From Roseibaca calidilacus (GTDB lineage Bacteria; Pseudomonadota; Alphaproteobacteria; Rhodobacterales; Rhodobacteraceae): a stretch of DNA of 64,000 bases. Under the pieces are notes generated by a model. That model saw only the letters and a program-made list of their open reading frames with translations, was not told the DNA's origin and made no database searches. The stretch is from the NCBI RefSeq assembly GCF_001517585.1, contig NZ_FBYC01000004.1, forward strand, positions 1,631,501 through 1,695,500, read 5' to 3'. Below, in pieces: positions 26,111 through 35,946 of this stretch (positions within the stretch are counted from its first letter, which is position 1; the number at the start of each line of letters is the position of its first letter). A program made the position numbers and the translations under genes.

Positions 26111-27445
26111 TTACCAGTTGTCGCGGAACCACTTCACAGCGCGCTTCAGCGACCGTGCCGGGTAGCTCTGGATCGGCAGGTCGAAATCCCACCATTCGTC
26201 TTGCGGATGCGTCGCCAGCACGCACAGTCCAACCGCGCTGGAAAAGGCCGGGCCGGACGCGGCTTGCGGCAACCCCCGCACCCGCACCGGGCGGCCAAGG
26301 CGCACCTGCTGGCCAAAGATGCGCGCGGCCAGCCCGTCAATGCCGGGAACCTGCGCGCCGCCGCCGGTCAACACAACCTGCTGGCTGGGCAGATGGCTGA
26401 AGCCTGCGGCATCCAGACGCGCGCGGACATGTTCCAGTATCTCTTCGATCCGGGGACGCATAATGCCGATCAGTTCGGACCGGCTGATGGTGCGGCGGTC
26501 CTTATCCCAATCGCCGGTATTGCCGCCGATCTCGATCATCTCTCGGTCGTCCATGGAGGTGGCCTGCACGCCGCCATGGATGGTTTTCAACCGTTCTGCG
26601 GTGTTGAAATCGACCTGCAAGCCCTGGCTGATGTCGGATGTCACAAGTGCGCCGCCCATGCGCACGCTATCGGCATAGATCATGTGCTTTTTCATGAAGA
26701 TCGACACGCCCGAGACCCCTGCCCCAAGGTCGATGCAGGCGGCACCCAGTTCTTGCTCATCCTCGACCAAAGCCGACATGCCGGTGGCATAAGCACTGGC
26801 CGAGACACCGGCCACTTCCACATCGCAGCGGCGCAGACAGTTGCAGATGTCGCGCACCAAGGCGGTGTCGATGGTCACCATATGCATGTCGCAAGACAAG
26901 ACCCGGCCTGACTGGCCACGCGGATCTGACAGGCCGGTGCGGTGGTCCAGCGCGAAATTGATGGGTTGCGCATGCAGCACATCGCGCCCGCGCCCGATAT
27001 CGGGCATGTCGCAATTCGCCATCACCTGCGCGATGTCATTCTCGATCACGGTGGCCCCGTCGATCGCGACCTCGCCTGTCAGCCCGTAAGAGCGCGGCGC
27101 CCCGCCCGACAGGCATACGATGACATGATCGACGCGCATGCGCGCCATCTTCTGTGCCGCCTGAAGCGCCGTGCGCACGGCGCTTTCGGTTTCGGCCATG
27201 GCAGTGATTTCGCCAAAGCGCACACCGCAGGATTGCGTGGTCCCCGCGCCGATCACCCGGAACCCCGCCTGTCCAGCCATATTGCCGATACCCGGTGTCG
27301 TCCGAGCTTCGCCCGGTTCCAGTTTCAGCACCAAGGCCGCCACCTTGTAGCTGCCAATATCAATCACGCCGATCACGCCGCGCTGAATGGCGGCCCGCCG
27401 CATCTGGCGCATGGCTCTTTGGGACGCATAAGGGTCGGGTATCAC
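26111..27445 (-). CDS. ftsA: Cell division protein FtsA
   Basis: A 444-residue actin-like protein that tethers FtsZ to the membrane. Visible are the phosphate-1 region GVIDIGSYKVAAL, GAACIDLGAGVSGVSIF and QVVLTGGGAQVPGI, the ATP-binding blocks of the actin/FtsA fold. The N-terminus has a ~25-residue basic extension. The C-terminus ends in SLKRAVKWFRDNW, an amphipathic helix that fits the membrane-targeting sequence of FtsA. Its start codon overlaps the ftsQ stop by four bases (ATGA), so the pair is translationally coupled. Confidence 0.96.
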   Translation of the reverse strand: MIPDPYASQRAMRQMRRAAIQRGVIGVIDIGSYKVAALVLKLEPGEARTTPGIGNMAGQAGFRVIGAGTTQSCGVRFGEITAMAETESAVRTALQAAQKMARMRVDHVIVCLSGGAPRSYGLTGEVAIDGATVIENDIAQVMANCDMPDIGRGRDVLHAQPINFALDHRTGLSDPRGQSGRVLSCDMHMVTIDTALVRDICNCLRRCDVEVAGVSASAYATGMSALVEDEQELGAACIDLGAGVSGVSIFMKKHMIYADSVRMGGALVTSDISQGLQVDFNTAERLKTIHGGVQATSMDDREMIEIGGNTGDWDKDRRTISRSELIGIMRPRIEEILEHVRARLDAAGFSHLPSQQVVLTGGGAQVPGIDGLAARIFGQQVRLGRPVRVRGLPQAASGPAFSSAVGLCVLATHPQDEWWDFDLPIQSYPARSLKRAVKWFRDNW

Positions 27446-28629
27446 TGCAAGGCCTCCGATGGGGTGCCACGGATCGCGCGCAGGGTTTCCAGCGCGCCGG
27501 GGCTGACGTTCAGAACAGGACGATTAGGGTTGCGCATGTCGACAAACAGCAGATCGCGCGCCAGCAGGTCTTGCGCCTGATCCAGCGCCAGAACCCGCTC
27601 CAGCGCCTGCATGGCGCCTTGTTCGGGCAGGCGGATACGCTGGTTGCGGTCCAGCACCAGATCCCATCGGCGCGCGCCAACGCGCACCAACCCGCGCAGA
27701 CGGTCGCCAAGTGGCAGCGCGGCATCCATCAGCGCCAGAGCTTCGCGGACATGCTCGCGCGCGCCCGCCCCGGCCAATAGGGGCAGATCGGGCATGGCCG
27801 CGTCCGGCGCAAGGATTGCCACGCGATGACCGTCAATAGCCAGAAGCTGAATTTCGCGCCCGGAATGCCACAGCGCAACCGGCGCCCGTTCGCGCACAGA
27901 CACGACCATCTTGCCATCCGCGCCAAGGCGCAACGCGGCTTCGGCGACGGAATCGTAGCTTTCGAACTCGGCCCGCAGCTCAGGCAGGTCCAGCCGGAAA
28001 GACGAACGCGGCAGCGCCGCTTCCAGACGCGCCCGGATGGTGCGTTCCAGTTCCGGCGCGACATCGGAAGAAATTGTGACCTCTGTCACCATGAATTCGG
28101 GACGGTCAACAATGGCGGAATAGGCTTGCTCCCCCAAGGCCGCAAGTTGCGCGCGGTTCTGCGGATTGGCAAGCACCAGCGCGCACAGGCCCAAAACCAA
28201 AGCCAGCGGCAGCCCGCGTGTCAGCGCGGCGCGATAGAATGGCGTCAACCAGATACGCTGCAACCGGTAGGACCAGCGCGCCCGGCGCGACTGCGCGGAC
28301 AAGGCCGCTTTACGTTGGCCACGCGGCTGCACGGGCTGCGGTATGGGTTGCGCCGTGGCCATCGGGGCCGGGCGCCCCGCGATTGGCCGCGGCGCTGGCG
28401 TGCCGGTCGCGGTGCCGTTGCGCGGCATCCCAAGTGCTGCCAGATCCGGCACGTCCGGCGCAGGGGCCGCAACCGGCACGGCAACGGGTTCGGGGCACAG
28501 GTCGAGGATATCCTCCTCGGCATATTCCTCGGCGCGGGTCGCGCCCAGATGGTCCCAGAAACACTGCTCGCTCGTTTGAGCGGACAAGGGCGCGCTGCCG
28601 CGATCCATGTCATCCCTTACCGGTCGCAT
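27442..28629 (-). CDS. ftsQ: Cell division protein FtsQ
   Basis: A ~395-residue bitopic division protein. A ~150-residue cytoplasmic N-terminus, rich in Pro and Ala, precedes one membrane segment ([18 protein letters not shown]). The periplasmic part contains a POTRA domain ([20 protein letters not shown]) and the FtsQ domain. Two start codons look plausible: 28629, preceded by GAGG and overlapping the ddl stop by 13 bases, and 28608, preceded by AAGGGA just after the ddl stop. I list the longer. The cytoplasmic extension is long compared with E. coli FtsQ. Confidence 0.88.
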   Translation of the reverse strand: MRPVRDDMDRGSAPLSAQTSEQCFWDHLGATRAEEYAEEDILDLCPEPVAVPVAAPAPDVPDLAALGMPRNGTATGTPAPRPIAGRPAPMATAQPIPQPVQPRGQRKAALSAQSRRARWSYRLQRIWLTPFYRAALTRGLPLALVLGLCALVLANPQNRAQLAALGEQAYSAIVDRPEFMVTEVTISSDVAPELERTIRARLEAALPRSSFRLDLPELRAEFESYDSVAEAALRLGADGKMVVSVRERAPVALWHSGREIQLLAIDGHRVAILAPDAAMPDLPLLAGAGAREHVREALALMDAALPLGDRLRGLVRVGARRWDLVLDRNQRIRLPEQGAMQALERVLALDQAQDLLARDLLFVDMRNPNRPVLNVSPGALETLRAIRGTPSEALQ

Positions 28630-29531
28630 GATGCATCCTCGATCAACATGCGGCACAGATCCGCAAACCCGACCCCGCAATGCGCGGCCTGTTCAGGCAC
28701 AAGCGAGGTCGGCGTCATCCCCGGCTGGGTGTTGGTTTCCAGCAGGATCAGCCCGTCCAGCCCGCGCGTTTCGTCCCAGCGAAAATCCGTGCGGCTGATA
28801 CCCCGGCAGCCCAGCACCCTGTGCGCGCGCAGGGCGTAATCCAGACAGGCGTCGAAAATTGCGGGCGGCAAATCGGCGGGCAGCACATGCCGCGAGCCGC
28901 CGGGGGTGTATTTGGCGTCGTAATCATACCAGCCATCGGTCAGGATATCGGTCACGGTCAGCGCGCGATCCCCCAGCACGGTCGTGGTCAACTCGCGCCC
29001 CGGTGCGAAGGCTTCGACCATCACCTCTGCGGGCATGTCATCGGACAGGCGCGGCGGTGTGTTCGCGCCCTCTTGCACCAGATAGACACCGACGGACGAC
29101 CCTTCGTTATTGGGCTTGACCACATAGGGCGGCGGCAACAGATGCGCGGCCATGACCTCTGCTTTCGGGGCAATGCGGCTTTCGACCACCGGCAGGCCCG
29201 CGCCGACATAGGCCGCCTTGGCCCGCGCCTTGTCCATCGCCAGCGCCGAGGTCAGAACGCCGGAATGCGTGTAAGGAATGCGCAGCCATTCCAGAATGCC
29301 CTGAACACAGCCATCTTCGCCGAAGCGGCCATGCAAGGCGTTAAAGACGATATCGGGCGCAATTTCGACCAGCCGCTGCGCGACATCGCCGCGCGCGTCC
29401 AGTTCGATCACCTCGAATCCTGCCACCCGTAGCGCTTTCGCGCATTCGTGCCCCGAAGACAAAGACACCTCTCGCTCTGCCGAGAGTCCGCCCATCAGAA
29501 CACATATACGGGGGGCTGCCCTGCTCGACAT
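28617..29531 (-). CDS. ddl: D-alanine--D-alanine ligase
   Basis: A 304-residue ATP-grasp enzyme that makes the D-Ala-D-Ala terminus of peptidoglycan precursors. Visible blocks are [16 protein letters not shown] (N-terminal), [29 protein letters not shown] (ATP binding) and [19 protein letters not shown]. The ATG at 29531 is used; a TTG two codons upstream is possible. The stop overlaps the ftsQ start region. Upstream, 63 bases without a gene separate it from murB. Confidence 0.95.
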   Translation of the reverse strand: MSSRAAPRICVLMGGLSAEREVSLSSGHECAKALRVAGFEVIELDARGDVAQRLVEIAPDIVFNALHGRFGEDGCVQGILEWLRIPYTHSGVLTSALAMDKARAKAAYVGAGLPVVESRIAPKAEVMAAHLLPPPYVVKPNNEGSSVGVYLVQEGANTPPRLSDDMPAEVMVEAFAPGRELTTTVLGDRALTVTDILTDGWYDYDAKYTPGGSRHVLPADLPPAIFDACLDYALRAHRVLGCRGISRTDFRWDETRGLDGLILLETNTQPGMTPTSLVPEQAAHCGVGFADLCRMLIEDASCDR

Positions 29532-29594
29532 ACCCAATTCCGTTGCCTGTTATGCCCTGTTTTCAGGGCGTTATTATGCCTCTGCCCCAGTTGT

Positions 29595-30551
29595 TCAGAA
29601 TTCTGTTTCCAACGGTGGCAAGTCTGCGTCTGGACCTGCTTCGCCCACACGCATGATTTCCCAGTGTAACGAATGCCCGCTGCTTTGGAAAACCCTTTTT
29701 CGCACTTCTTCGCCCAAGGCTTCCAATTCCGTGGCCGAAGCGCCACCGACATTGACCAAGAAATTCGGATGCTTGGGCGACATCTGCGCGCCGCCCAAGC
29801 GCGCGCCGCGCAAGCCTGCATCGTCAATCACCTTCCACGCTTTCAGCTCGTGGCTGTCACCCGCTTGGCCGGTGGACGAAAACCCAGCCGGGTTGCGAAA
29901 GGTCGACCCCGCGCTGCGGTCCTTGGTGGGTTGCGTGGCATCGCGCTTGGCCAGTTGCTCTTCCATCCGGGCGTGCAGGCTGGCGGGGTCGCCCTTGGGC
30001 GCATGAAAGCGCGCGGCGGTGATGACCATACCCTCTGGCAGGTCGGACTGGCGATACGCCAAGTTCAGCGCGCTGGCCGGAATGACATGGCGCGCACCCG
30101 CGCGATCGATGGCGGTGATCTCGATCAGGTGGCCTTTCACATAAGACCCATAGCACCCCGCATTCATCCGCACAGCGCCCCCGATGCTACCGGGAATGGT
30201 GCGCAAAAAGGTCAGGTCACGGCCCGCATCCGCCGCCTTGCGCGCGACATGTGCATCAAGTGCTGCGGCCCCAGCGGTGATATGCTCGGCAATGTCGATG
30301 CCGTTAAAGCCGCGCCCAAGCCGAATAACGACCGCCCGGATGCCGCCATCCCGCACGATGAGGTTCGAGCCGACACCCATCGGGAAGATGGGGATGTCTG
30401 GCGCAAGCTGGCGCAGGAAATCGGCCAGATCATCTTCATCCGCTGGCTGAAACAGCCAATCCGCAGGCCCACCCACGCGCAGCCATGTCAGGCTGTCGAG
30501 GGGGCGGTTCGGGGTCAGTTGGCCCCGTATGGCGATCTGGTCGGGTTGCAT
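29595..30551 (-). CDS. murB: UDP-N-acetylenolpyruvoylglucosamine reductase
   Basis: A 318-residue FAD-dependent reductase that makes UDP-MurNAc. Motifs are [14 protein letters not shown], the FAD-binding [17 protein letters not shown], and the substrate-binding [10 protein letters not shown] holding the conserved active-site Ser. The C-terminal [14 protein letters not shown] block is typical of the shorter type. Upstream, 103 bases separate it from an unknown gene; murC and murG, which are usually just upstream of murB in this family, are not in the window, so the cluster is interrupted here. Confidence 0.95.
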   Translation of the reverse strand: MQPDQIAIRGQLTPNRPLDSLTWLRVGGPADWLFQPADEDDLADFLRQLAPDIPIFPMGVGSNLIVRDGGIRAVVIRLGRGFNGIDIAEHITAGAAALDAHVARKAADAGRDLTFLRTIPGSIGGAVRMNAGCYGSYVKGHLIEITAIDRAGARHVIPASALNLAYRQSDLPEGMVITAARFHAPKGDPASLHARMEEQLAKRDATQPTKDRSAGSTFRNPAGFSSTGQAGDSHELKAWKVIDDAGLRGARLGGAQMSPKHPNFLVNVGGASATELEALGEEVRKRVFQSSGHSLHWEIMRVGEAGPDADLPPLETEF

Positions 30552-30630
30552 GGGCTTGGGGTAGCGCAGGTTGCGGGGGGTGTCCAGATATGCGGGGCGG
30601 TCGCTTTTTGGTGGGGCGGCGGGATGGTGA

Positions 30631-30649
30631 GTATTTGGGGCAAGATGAA
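30631..30649 (-). repeat. Copy C of a short intergenic repeat core
   Basis: The minus strand reads TTCATC then TTGCCCCAAATAC, the same core as two other intergenic copies at 45391 and 63047. It lies just downstream of the 384-residue unknown gene. Unlike the other copies, no G/C hairpin follows the core. Confidence 0.6.
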
Positions 30650-30654
30650 GGGGG

Positions 30655-31809
30655 TTAGGGCGCGCCCAGAGATTTGGCGAATTGGATCAGCGCCGAGCCG
30701 AAAGATACAAGTCGTTCTTGGTGCGCAAGCAAGGCAAGACCCACAGCACCGCCAACGACTGTTTTGTTAGCGGTTCGTATCGCATCATCTGCAAGCGAAG
30801 CGCAGTAAGCACCTATTGCCTTCGCGGCTTTAAGAATGAACTCGCCGATTTGCCGAAGGCGACCCAGATCAGGCGCAGATTTCTCAAGTTCATTCTCCGC
30901 CTCGTCCAGCGCCGCCCAGATGATCGTCACTTCCTTTTGCGCGGCCACCGTTTCATCAACCAATTCCGGTGGGTTGTTGTGGCTGCGATGCTCGACGGAT
31001 TGCAGGCGCTCTTTGAGTTGTGCGATTTCCTCTTTCAGCGCGCGGGCGTCTTTGACGAGGTTATGCTGTTCGACAATCCGCTGGATCAGCGCGTTGACGT
31101 GGTCGGCGCCTTTGTCCCAATCGGCGGGGTCGATGAGGGCGATCTTGGTGAGCAGGTCATAGTCCTGCGGGCGGCCATAGAGGGTGTTTTCATACCACTC
31201 GACCCAGAAGCGCCAGCCTTCACCTTGGGCGAGGATTTTGGACTTTCCGGAGTTCCAAGCAGCTGTTTCTCGGTTTTTCGAATTATTCACATGCCAAAGA
31301 TCAAGACTTCTAAGATCAGCAGCTAATTTTTCTTGCTCAAAAACAAAATCTGCTACCGTGATATCCTGATTTATAGCATTCCAAAGAAATCTCTCACGCC
31401 TTGAAGCCAGTTTTACAGAGTCGCGAACTGCGTACGATAAAACTGTTCTGTCTGATATCGACACAACCGCAGAATTCAAGGTAGCCCGCGCGGCACTGCC
31501 GGCTCGGTGAGCTTTGGTTGCTGATCTGGAAGCATCAAGTGCAACGGGGACAATTCGGCGATCTAGATTCCCCGCAAGCAATTCGGACAAAAGGTTACAA
31601 CGCAGAACAGCGATAGTGTTGTAATTCTGATATCTTGCCCGTCGTCCAATGCTAGCCTTCCAATACACCGGCAACACTCGCATCGCCGCGCGATGCGCAA
31701 TCGTCACCGCCCAGCGGCGGGCGGTTTCGCGCTGATCCTCCGACTTTTGCGGCAGGCTTTCCAGCCATGCCTGCAAGCTTTCGGCGTCCTTGATCTCCTC
31801 CGCGCGCAC
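30655..31809 (-). CDS. Unknown mosaic protein with WYE-like and HNNPPE motifs
   Basis: A 384-residue protein from a GTG start. I recognise no family with a known role. Order of segments: an N-terminal helical part containing [17 protein letters not shown] (residues 31-47); a middle part (residues ~57-190) encoded by DNA of clearly lower GC than the flanks; [14 protein letters not shown] (199-212) and [12 protein letters not shown] (231-242); a coiled coil (~253-272); the sequence SHNNPPE (276-282); and a hydrophobic C-terminus (351-384). From memory, the W...WYE and HNNPPE elements recur in alphaproteobacterial proteins of unknown function; I cannot verify this here. It starts six bases after the gamma-carbonic anhydrase stop. 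Confidence 0.7.
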   Translation of the reverse strand: MRAEEIKDAESLQAWLESLPQKSEDQRETARRWAVTIAHRAAMRVLPVYWKASIGRRARYQNYNTIAVLRCNLLSELLAGNLDRRIVPVALDASRSATKAHRAGSAARATLNSAVVSISDRTVLSYAVRDSVKLASRRERFLWNAINQDITVADFVFEQEKLAADLRSLDLWHVNNSKNRETAAWNSGKSKILAQGEGWRFWVEWYENTLYGRPQDYDLLTKIALIDPADWDKGADHVNALIQRIVEQHNLVKDARALKEEIAQLKERLQSVEHRSHNNPPELVDETVAAQKEVTIIWAALDEAENELEKSAPDLGRLRQIGEFILKAAKAIGAYCASLADDAIRTANKTVVGGAVGLALLAHQERLVSFGSALIQFAKSLGAP

Positions 31810-31815
31810 CCTGCT

Positions 31816-32343
31816 CTACTCCACCGCCACCAGCCCTGCCTTGAAGCGGGCCATGTTGGCGCGGTAGCCTTCCGCCGACTTGAGCAGCTTGGCCTGCGCA
31901 GCCGCGTCCAACTGCCGCACCACGCGGCCCGGTGATCCCATCACCAGCGAGCCGTCGGGGATTTCCTTCCCCTCCGTCACCAGCGCCCCCGCCCCGATCA
32001 GGCAGCCGCGCCCGATGCGCGCGCCGTTCAACACCGTCGCGCCCATGCCGATGAGCGAGCCATCGCCGATGATACACCCATGCAGCATCGCCTTGTGCCC
32101 GATGGTGCAATTCGCGCCGATCACCAGCGGATAGCCCATATCGGTATGCAGCACGCAGTTTTCCTGAATGTTGCTACCTGCACCCACCACAATCGCCTCG
32201 TTATCGCCGCGCAGGGTGCTGTTGAACCAGATGGACGCGCCCGGATGCAGCACGATGTCGCCGATCAGGTGAGACCCCGGCGCGACCCAATAGTCGCCAT
32301 CCTCTGGCAAGGTGGGGCGGCGGTCGCCAAGTGCATAGAGCAT
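31816..32343 (-). CDS. Gamma-carbonic anhydrase-like hexapeptide-repeat protein
   Basis: A 175-residue left-handed beta-helix protein. It is built of hexapeptide-type turns (GASIWF, GAGSNI, GDGSLIG, GARIGRG). The three histidines expected to bind the metal of gamma-class carbonic anhydrases are present: His66 in VLHTDMG and His83 and His88 in GHKAMLHG. Many homologues have untested activity, so carbonic anhydrase is a family call. The frame extends 79 codons upstream, but the start at 32343 gives the normal N-terminus MLYALGDRRP. Its start overlaps the upstream dehydrogenase stop by one base (TGATG). Confidence 0.85.
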   Translation of the reverse strand: MLYALGDRRPTLPEDGDYWVAPGSHLIGDIVLHPGASIWFNSTLRGDNEAIVVGAGSNIQENCVLHTDMGYPLVIGANCTIGHKAMLHGCIIGDGSLIGMGATVLNGARIGRGCLIGAGALVTEGKEIPDGSLVMGSPGRVVRQLDAAAQAKLLKSAEGYRANMARFKAGLVAVE

Positions 32344-33221
32344 CACGCACCCCCCAGTTTGCGCAGCCGCTCGATCAGGCTGGACGTGTCCCAACGACCG
32401 CCGCCCATGGCTTGCACGTCCTTGTAGAACTGGTCGACCAGCGCGGTCACGGGCAGCGATGCGCCGACCTCGTCTGCGGCGGCAAGGCAGATGGCCAGAT
32501 CCTTGCGCATCCAATCCACCGCGAAGCCATGGTTGAATTCGCCGTCCAGCATGGTGCCGTGGCGGTTGGCCATTTGCCATGATCCGGCCGCACCCTGAGA
32601 GATGACCTCTATCACCGCGCGGCCATCCATGCCGGATTTTTCACCGAAATGCAGGGCTTCGGACAGGCCCTGAACCAGTCCGGCGATGCAGATCTGGTTC
32701 ATCATCTTGGCCACCTGCCCCGCGCCGCTGTCGCCCATGCGGCGGCACACGCGGGCATAGGCGGCCATGATGGGTTCGGCGCGGGCATATTGGTCGGCAT
32801 CGCCCCCGCACATGATGGACAGCACCCCGTTTTCCGCGCCCGCCTGCCCGCCGGATACCGGCGCATCGACAAAGCCCAAACCAAGGGCGGCGGCGGCTTC
32901 GTTCATTTCGCGCGTAACCCGGGCCGACACGGTGGTGTGATCGACAAACACAGCACCTTTCGACATGCCCGCGAACGCGCCATCCGGCCCGGTGCAGATG
33001 CTGCGCAGGTCGTCGTCATTGCCGACGCAGGCCATGACGAAATCGGCCCCTTCGGCGGCTTGCGCCGGTGTTGCGGCCCAAGCCCCGCCATGCGCGGCGA
33101 CCCAAGCTTCGGCTTTGGCGGCGGTGCGATTATAGACCGTTACCGCGTGGCCTGCTTTCGCCAAGTGCCCTGCCATGGGGCCACCCATCACACCCAAGCC
33201 CAAAAATGCCAGTTTTGCCAT
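32343..33221 (-). CDS. Beta-hydroxyacid dehydrogenase (3-hydroxyisobutyrate dehydrogenase family)
   Basis: A 292-residue NAD(P)-dependent dehydrogenase. It has the Rossmann motif FLGLGVMGGPM, the substrate-binding block FVDAPVSGGQAGAENG, and the catalytic Lys172 in GAGQVAKMMNQ. This family covers 3-hydroxyisobutyrate dehydrogenase, tartronate semialdehyde reductase and related enzymes; the substrate cannot be told apart by eye. The clearer valine-pathway paralogue, mmsB, lies at 60-61 kb. The start at 33221 is preceded by GAGAGGGA; the frame opens 15 codons earlier. It is the first gene of a tight three-gene run. Confidence 0.85.
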   Translation of the reverse strand: MAKLAFLGLGVMGGPMAGHLAKAGHAVTVYNRTAAKAEAWVAAHGGAWAATPAQAAEGADFVMACVGNDDDLRSICTGPDGAFAGMSKGAVFVDHTTVSARVTREMNEAAAALGLGFVDAPVSGGQAGAENGVLSIMCGGDADQYARAEPIMAAYARVCRRMGDSGAGQVAKMMNQICIAGLVQGLSEALHFGEKSGMDGRAVIEVISQGAAGSWQMANRHGTMLDGEFNHGFAVDWMRKDLAICLAAADEVGASLPVTALVDQFYKDVQAMGGGRWDTSSLIERLRKLGGA

Positions 33222-33319
33222 AGTCCCTCTCCCTCTCGAATTCTTGTGATTGCGCATTGCGCGCATGACGCATAGCTATCAACCTCAACGCAACGCAAAA
33301 TGTAAAGCCAATCTGCCCC

Positions 33320-35782
33320 GTGCCCCTATTCACCTTGTTTCGCTGGTTGGTCAGGCTGTTTCTTGCTCTGACCCTGTTTGCGCTTCTGGCGGTGATCGGC
33401 GTGTATTTCTTCGCCTCGCGGTCGCTGCCGGACTATGACGGGCGGCGCGTGGTCGAAGGGGTGTCCGCACCGGTCGAGATTGTGCGCAATACCCATGCCG
33501 TGCCGCATATTTTCGGGAAAAGCGACGCGGATGTGTTCTTCGGGCTGGGCTATGCCCATGCGCAGGACCGGTTTTGGCAAATGCAAATGTCGCGGCGCAT
33601 TGCGCAAGGGCGCTTGTCCGAGATGTTCGGGTCGCGCACGCTGCGCAGCGACGAGTTGATGCGGCGGCTGGATCTTTACAGGTTGTCGCGCGAGGCGGTG
33701 GACGCCCAAGACGCAGACACCCAAGCCGCGCTGCAAGCCTATGCCGATGGCGTCAATGCTTGGCTGATGCAGGTGAATGAGGGCGCGCAGGGGCGTGGCG
33801 CGCCGGAATTCTTCCTGTTTGACGCGGAAATGCCGCTATGGCAGCCCGCCGACAGCATCGCCATTCTGAAGCTGATGGCAGTGCAGCAAAATACCCAGAT
33901 CGCCCAAGAGGTGCGGCGCGCACAGCTATCGGTTGCTTTGGACGACATCGGGCGGGACAAGGTGCTGCCCGGTGTCACGCCAAGCGCAGACGCGACCGGG
34001 GAAAGCTATGCGCAACTGTTCCCCGACGCACCGCGCGGGGCGGCCCCGGCGCGGTCTGCCTTGCCATTTCTGGAACTGGACAATCCGGAACTGAGCCGTT
34101 CCGCCAACGCCATTGCCGTCGCGCCCGAGCGCTCTGCGGGCGATGCCACGCTGCTGGCCAACAGTACGCAAATGTGGCTAAGCGCGCCGTCCGCGATCTA
34201 TCTGGCGCGGCTGGAACTGGCGACAGGTGGGGTGATCGGGGCGACCGTGCCGGGCCTGCCGCTGGTGCTGTCAGGCCGCTCGCCGCATCTGGGCTGGGGT
34301 GTGGCCCCGGCCTTTGTCGATGATAGCGATCTGTTCATAGAAGAGTTGAACCCCGACACCCCCACGCAATACCGCACGCCCGAGGGATGGGAAGAATTTG
34401 AAAGCCGCGGTTCGATCATCCGCATCAAAGATGCCGACCCGGTCACGCTGACATTGCGGTGGTCGCAGAACGGCCCGGTCCTGTCGGGCGGATTGCTGGG
34501 GTTGGCCGGTATCACACCGCCCGGTCACGTTGTCACTTTGGCCGCGACCGTGTTGACGGCGGAAGATCGCTCTATGACCGCGGCGCTGCGGCTGATGCAA
34601 GCGCAGAGCGTGGAAGACGCCCTTGACGCGGGCGCCATGCACCTTGCCCCGGCGATGAACCTGACCCTTGTCACCAGCGACCGGATTGCGCAGAAAACCA
34701 TTGGCCGCCTTCCGCGCCGCACGGCCGATTCCCAAACGGGCGGGCGTATGCCAAGCCCCGGCTGGCGGCCCGAAAACCGCTGGTTGGGTGCGCTGCCCTA
34801 CACCGCCAACCCGCGTTTTCTGGACCCCGAAAACGGGATCGTGGCCAATACCGGCAACCAGATCGTGGAACGCCCCTTCCCCTTGCATGTGGCGCATGAC
34901 TGGGGCGATACGCAGCGCATTGACCGGCTGAACCATCTGGTCGGGGCGCGCAGCGTGCATACGCGCGACAGCTTGATCGAAGCGCAACTGGACACGGTCA
35001 GCCCCACCGCGCGCCGCTTGTTGCCACTGGTTGCGGCAAACCTGTGGTTCTCGGGCGACGCGGCGGCGGAAGGCACCCGCGCCCATACCCGGCAGCGCGC
35101 GCTGCGCCTGCTGGCCGACTGGAATGGCGAGATGAACGAACATCTGCCCGAACCGCTGATCTATACCGCTTGGATGCGCGCGCTTCAGGAACGACTGATC
35201 CGCGACGAACTTGGCCCCTTGGCCGAACGGTTCACCCATATTGACCCGGTGTTCATGGAACGCGTTTTTGCCGATGAGCAAGGCGGCGCGGCATGGTGCG
35301 ACGTCATCCAATCCAGCGTGCAGGAAAGCTGTGACGACGTGGCGCTGACCGCGTTGGATGATGCTTTGCTGCGCCTGTCCGAACGGTTCGGAACCAGCCT
35401 TGAAAGCTGGCGCTGGGGCGATGCACATGCCGCGCATCACGACCACCCGGTTTTGCAAGATGCCGCCTTGTTGCGCTATATCGTCAATATCCGGCAATCC
35501 ACCTCTGGCGGGGATCACACGCTGAACCTTGGGCGCATGTCGGGCAAGCCGGAAGACCCTTTCGCCAATGTTGTGGGACCGGTCTATCGCGGCGTCTATG
35601 ACTTCTCGGACCCGGAAAGTTCTGTTTTCATCATATCAACCGGCCAGTCGGGCCATCCTTTGTCGCGCCATTATGACGATCTGGGCGATCTGTGGCGGCG
35701 GGGCGAGTATATCCCGATGACGCTGGACCCCGATCTGGCCCGCGCGGGCGCTATTGGTGTGACCACGCTAGAGCCGCGATAA
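33320..35782 (+). CDS. Penicillin acylase family protein (Ntn hydrolase)
   Basis: An 820-residue precursor from a GTG start. One N-terminal hydrophobic segment (FLALTLFALLAVIGVYFF) is a membrane anchor or uncleaved signal. The A-chain region includes GLGYAHAQDRFWQMQM. Self-cleavage would expose Ser261 in ELSR-SANAIAV, which matches the serine of the Ser-x-Asn motif of this family. The B chain contains VPGLPLVLSGRSPHLGWG and VANTGNQIVE. Members cleave penicillins, cephalosporins or acyl-homoserine lactones, so quorum-signal degradation is possible but unproven. It is divergent from the hydroxyacid-dehydrogenase run. Confidence 0.85.
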   Translation: MPLFTLFRWLVRLFLALTLFALLAVIGVYFFASRSLPDYDGRRVVEGVSAPVEIVRNTHAVPHIFGKSDADVFFGLGYAHAQDRFWQMQMSRRIAQGRLSEMFGSRTLRSDELMRRLDLYRLSREAVDAQDADTQAALQAYADGVNAWLMQVNEGAQGRGAPEFFLFDAEMPLWQPADSIAILKLMAVQQNTQIAQEVRRAQLSVALDDIGRDKVLPGVTPSADATGESYAQLFPDAPRGAAPARSALPFLELDNPELSRSANAIAVAPERSAGDATLLANSTQMWLSAPSAIYLARLELATGGVIGATVPGLPLVLSGRSPHLGWGVAPAFVDDSDLFIEELNPDTPTQYRTPEGWEEFESRGSIIRIKDADPVTLTLRWSQNGPVLSGGLLGLAGITPPGHVVTLAATVLTAEDRSMTAALRLMQAQSVEDALDAGAMHLAPAMNLTLVTSDRIAQKTIGRLPRRTADSQTGGRMPSPGWRPENRWLGALPYTANPRFLDPENGIVANTGNQIVERPFPLHVAHDWGDTQRIDRLNHLVGARSVHTRDSLIEAQLDTVSPTARRLLPLVAANLWFSGDAAAEGTRAHTRQRALRLLADWNGEMNEHLPEPLIYTAWMRALQERLIRDELGPLAERFTHIDPVFMERVFADEQGGAAWCDVIQSSVQESCDDVALTALDDALLRLSERFGTSLESWRWGDAHAAHHDHPVLQDAALLRYIVNIRQSTSGGDHTLNLGRMSGKPEDPFANVVGPVYRGVYDFSDPESSVFIISTGQSGHPLSRHYDDLGDLWRRGEYIPMTLDPDLARAGAIGVTTLEPR

Positions 35783-35840
35783 CCCGGTCACACAGGTTGT
35801 GCGTGGCTTTTAGGCAACTTTACGCGACGTTGCCGAAAAG

Positions 35841-35875
35841 TTGACCTTAAGTCAAAAATGACAATTTCGTGTCAA
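35841..35875. promoter_or_regulatory. Tandem short palindromes upstream of the FadL-type porin
   Basis: Two inverted repeats with the same core lie side by side: TTGAC-N5-GTCAA (35841-35855) and TGACA-N6-TGTCA (35859-35874). They lie 70-105 bases before the porin start at 35947. The spacing suggests a repeated operator. No regulator is encoded next to it. Confidence 0.35.
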
Positions 35876-35946
35876 TGGTGGAACCCGTGTTTGCAGTCTT
35901 ACGCTGCGGCGCGTTGAGGAGCGCGCCGGATCTGGGAGGATCATAC

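Noticed and set aside
34271-35518. Minus-strand open frame of 415 codons inside the penicillin-acylase gene
   Set aside because: Shadow of a coding frame in GC-rich DNA with no motif support.
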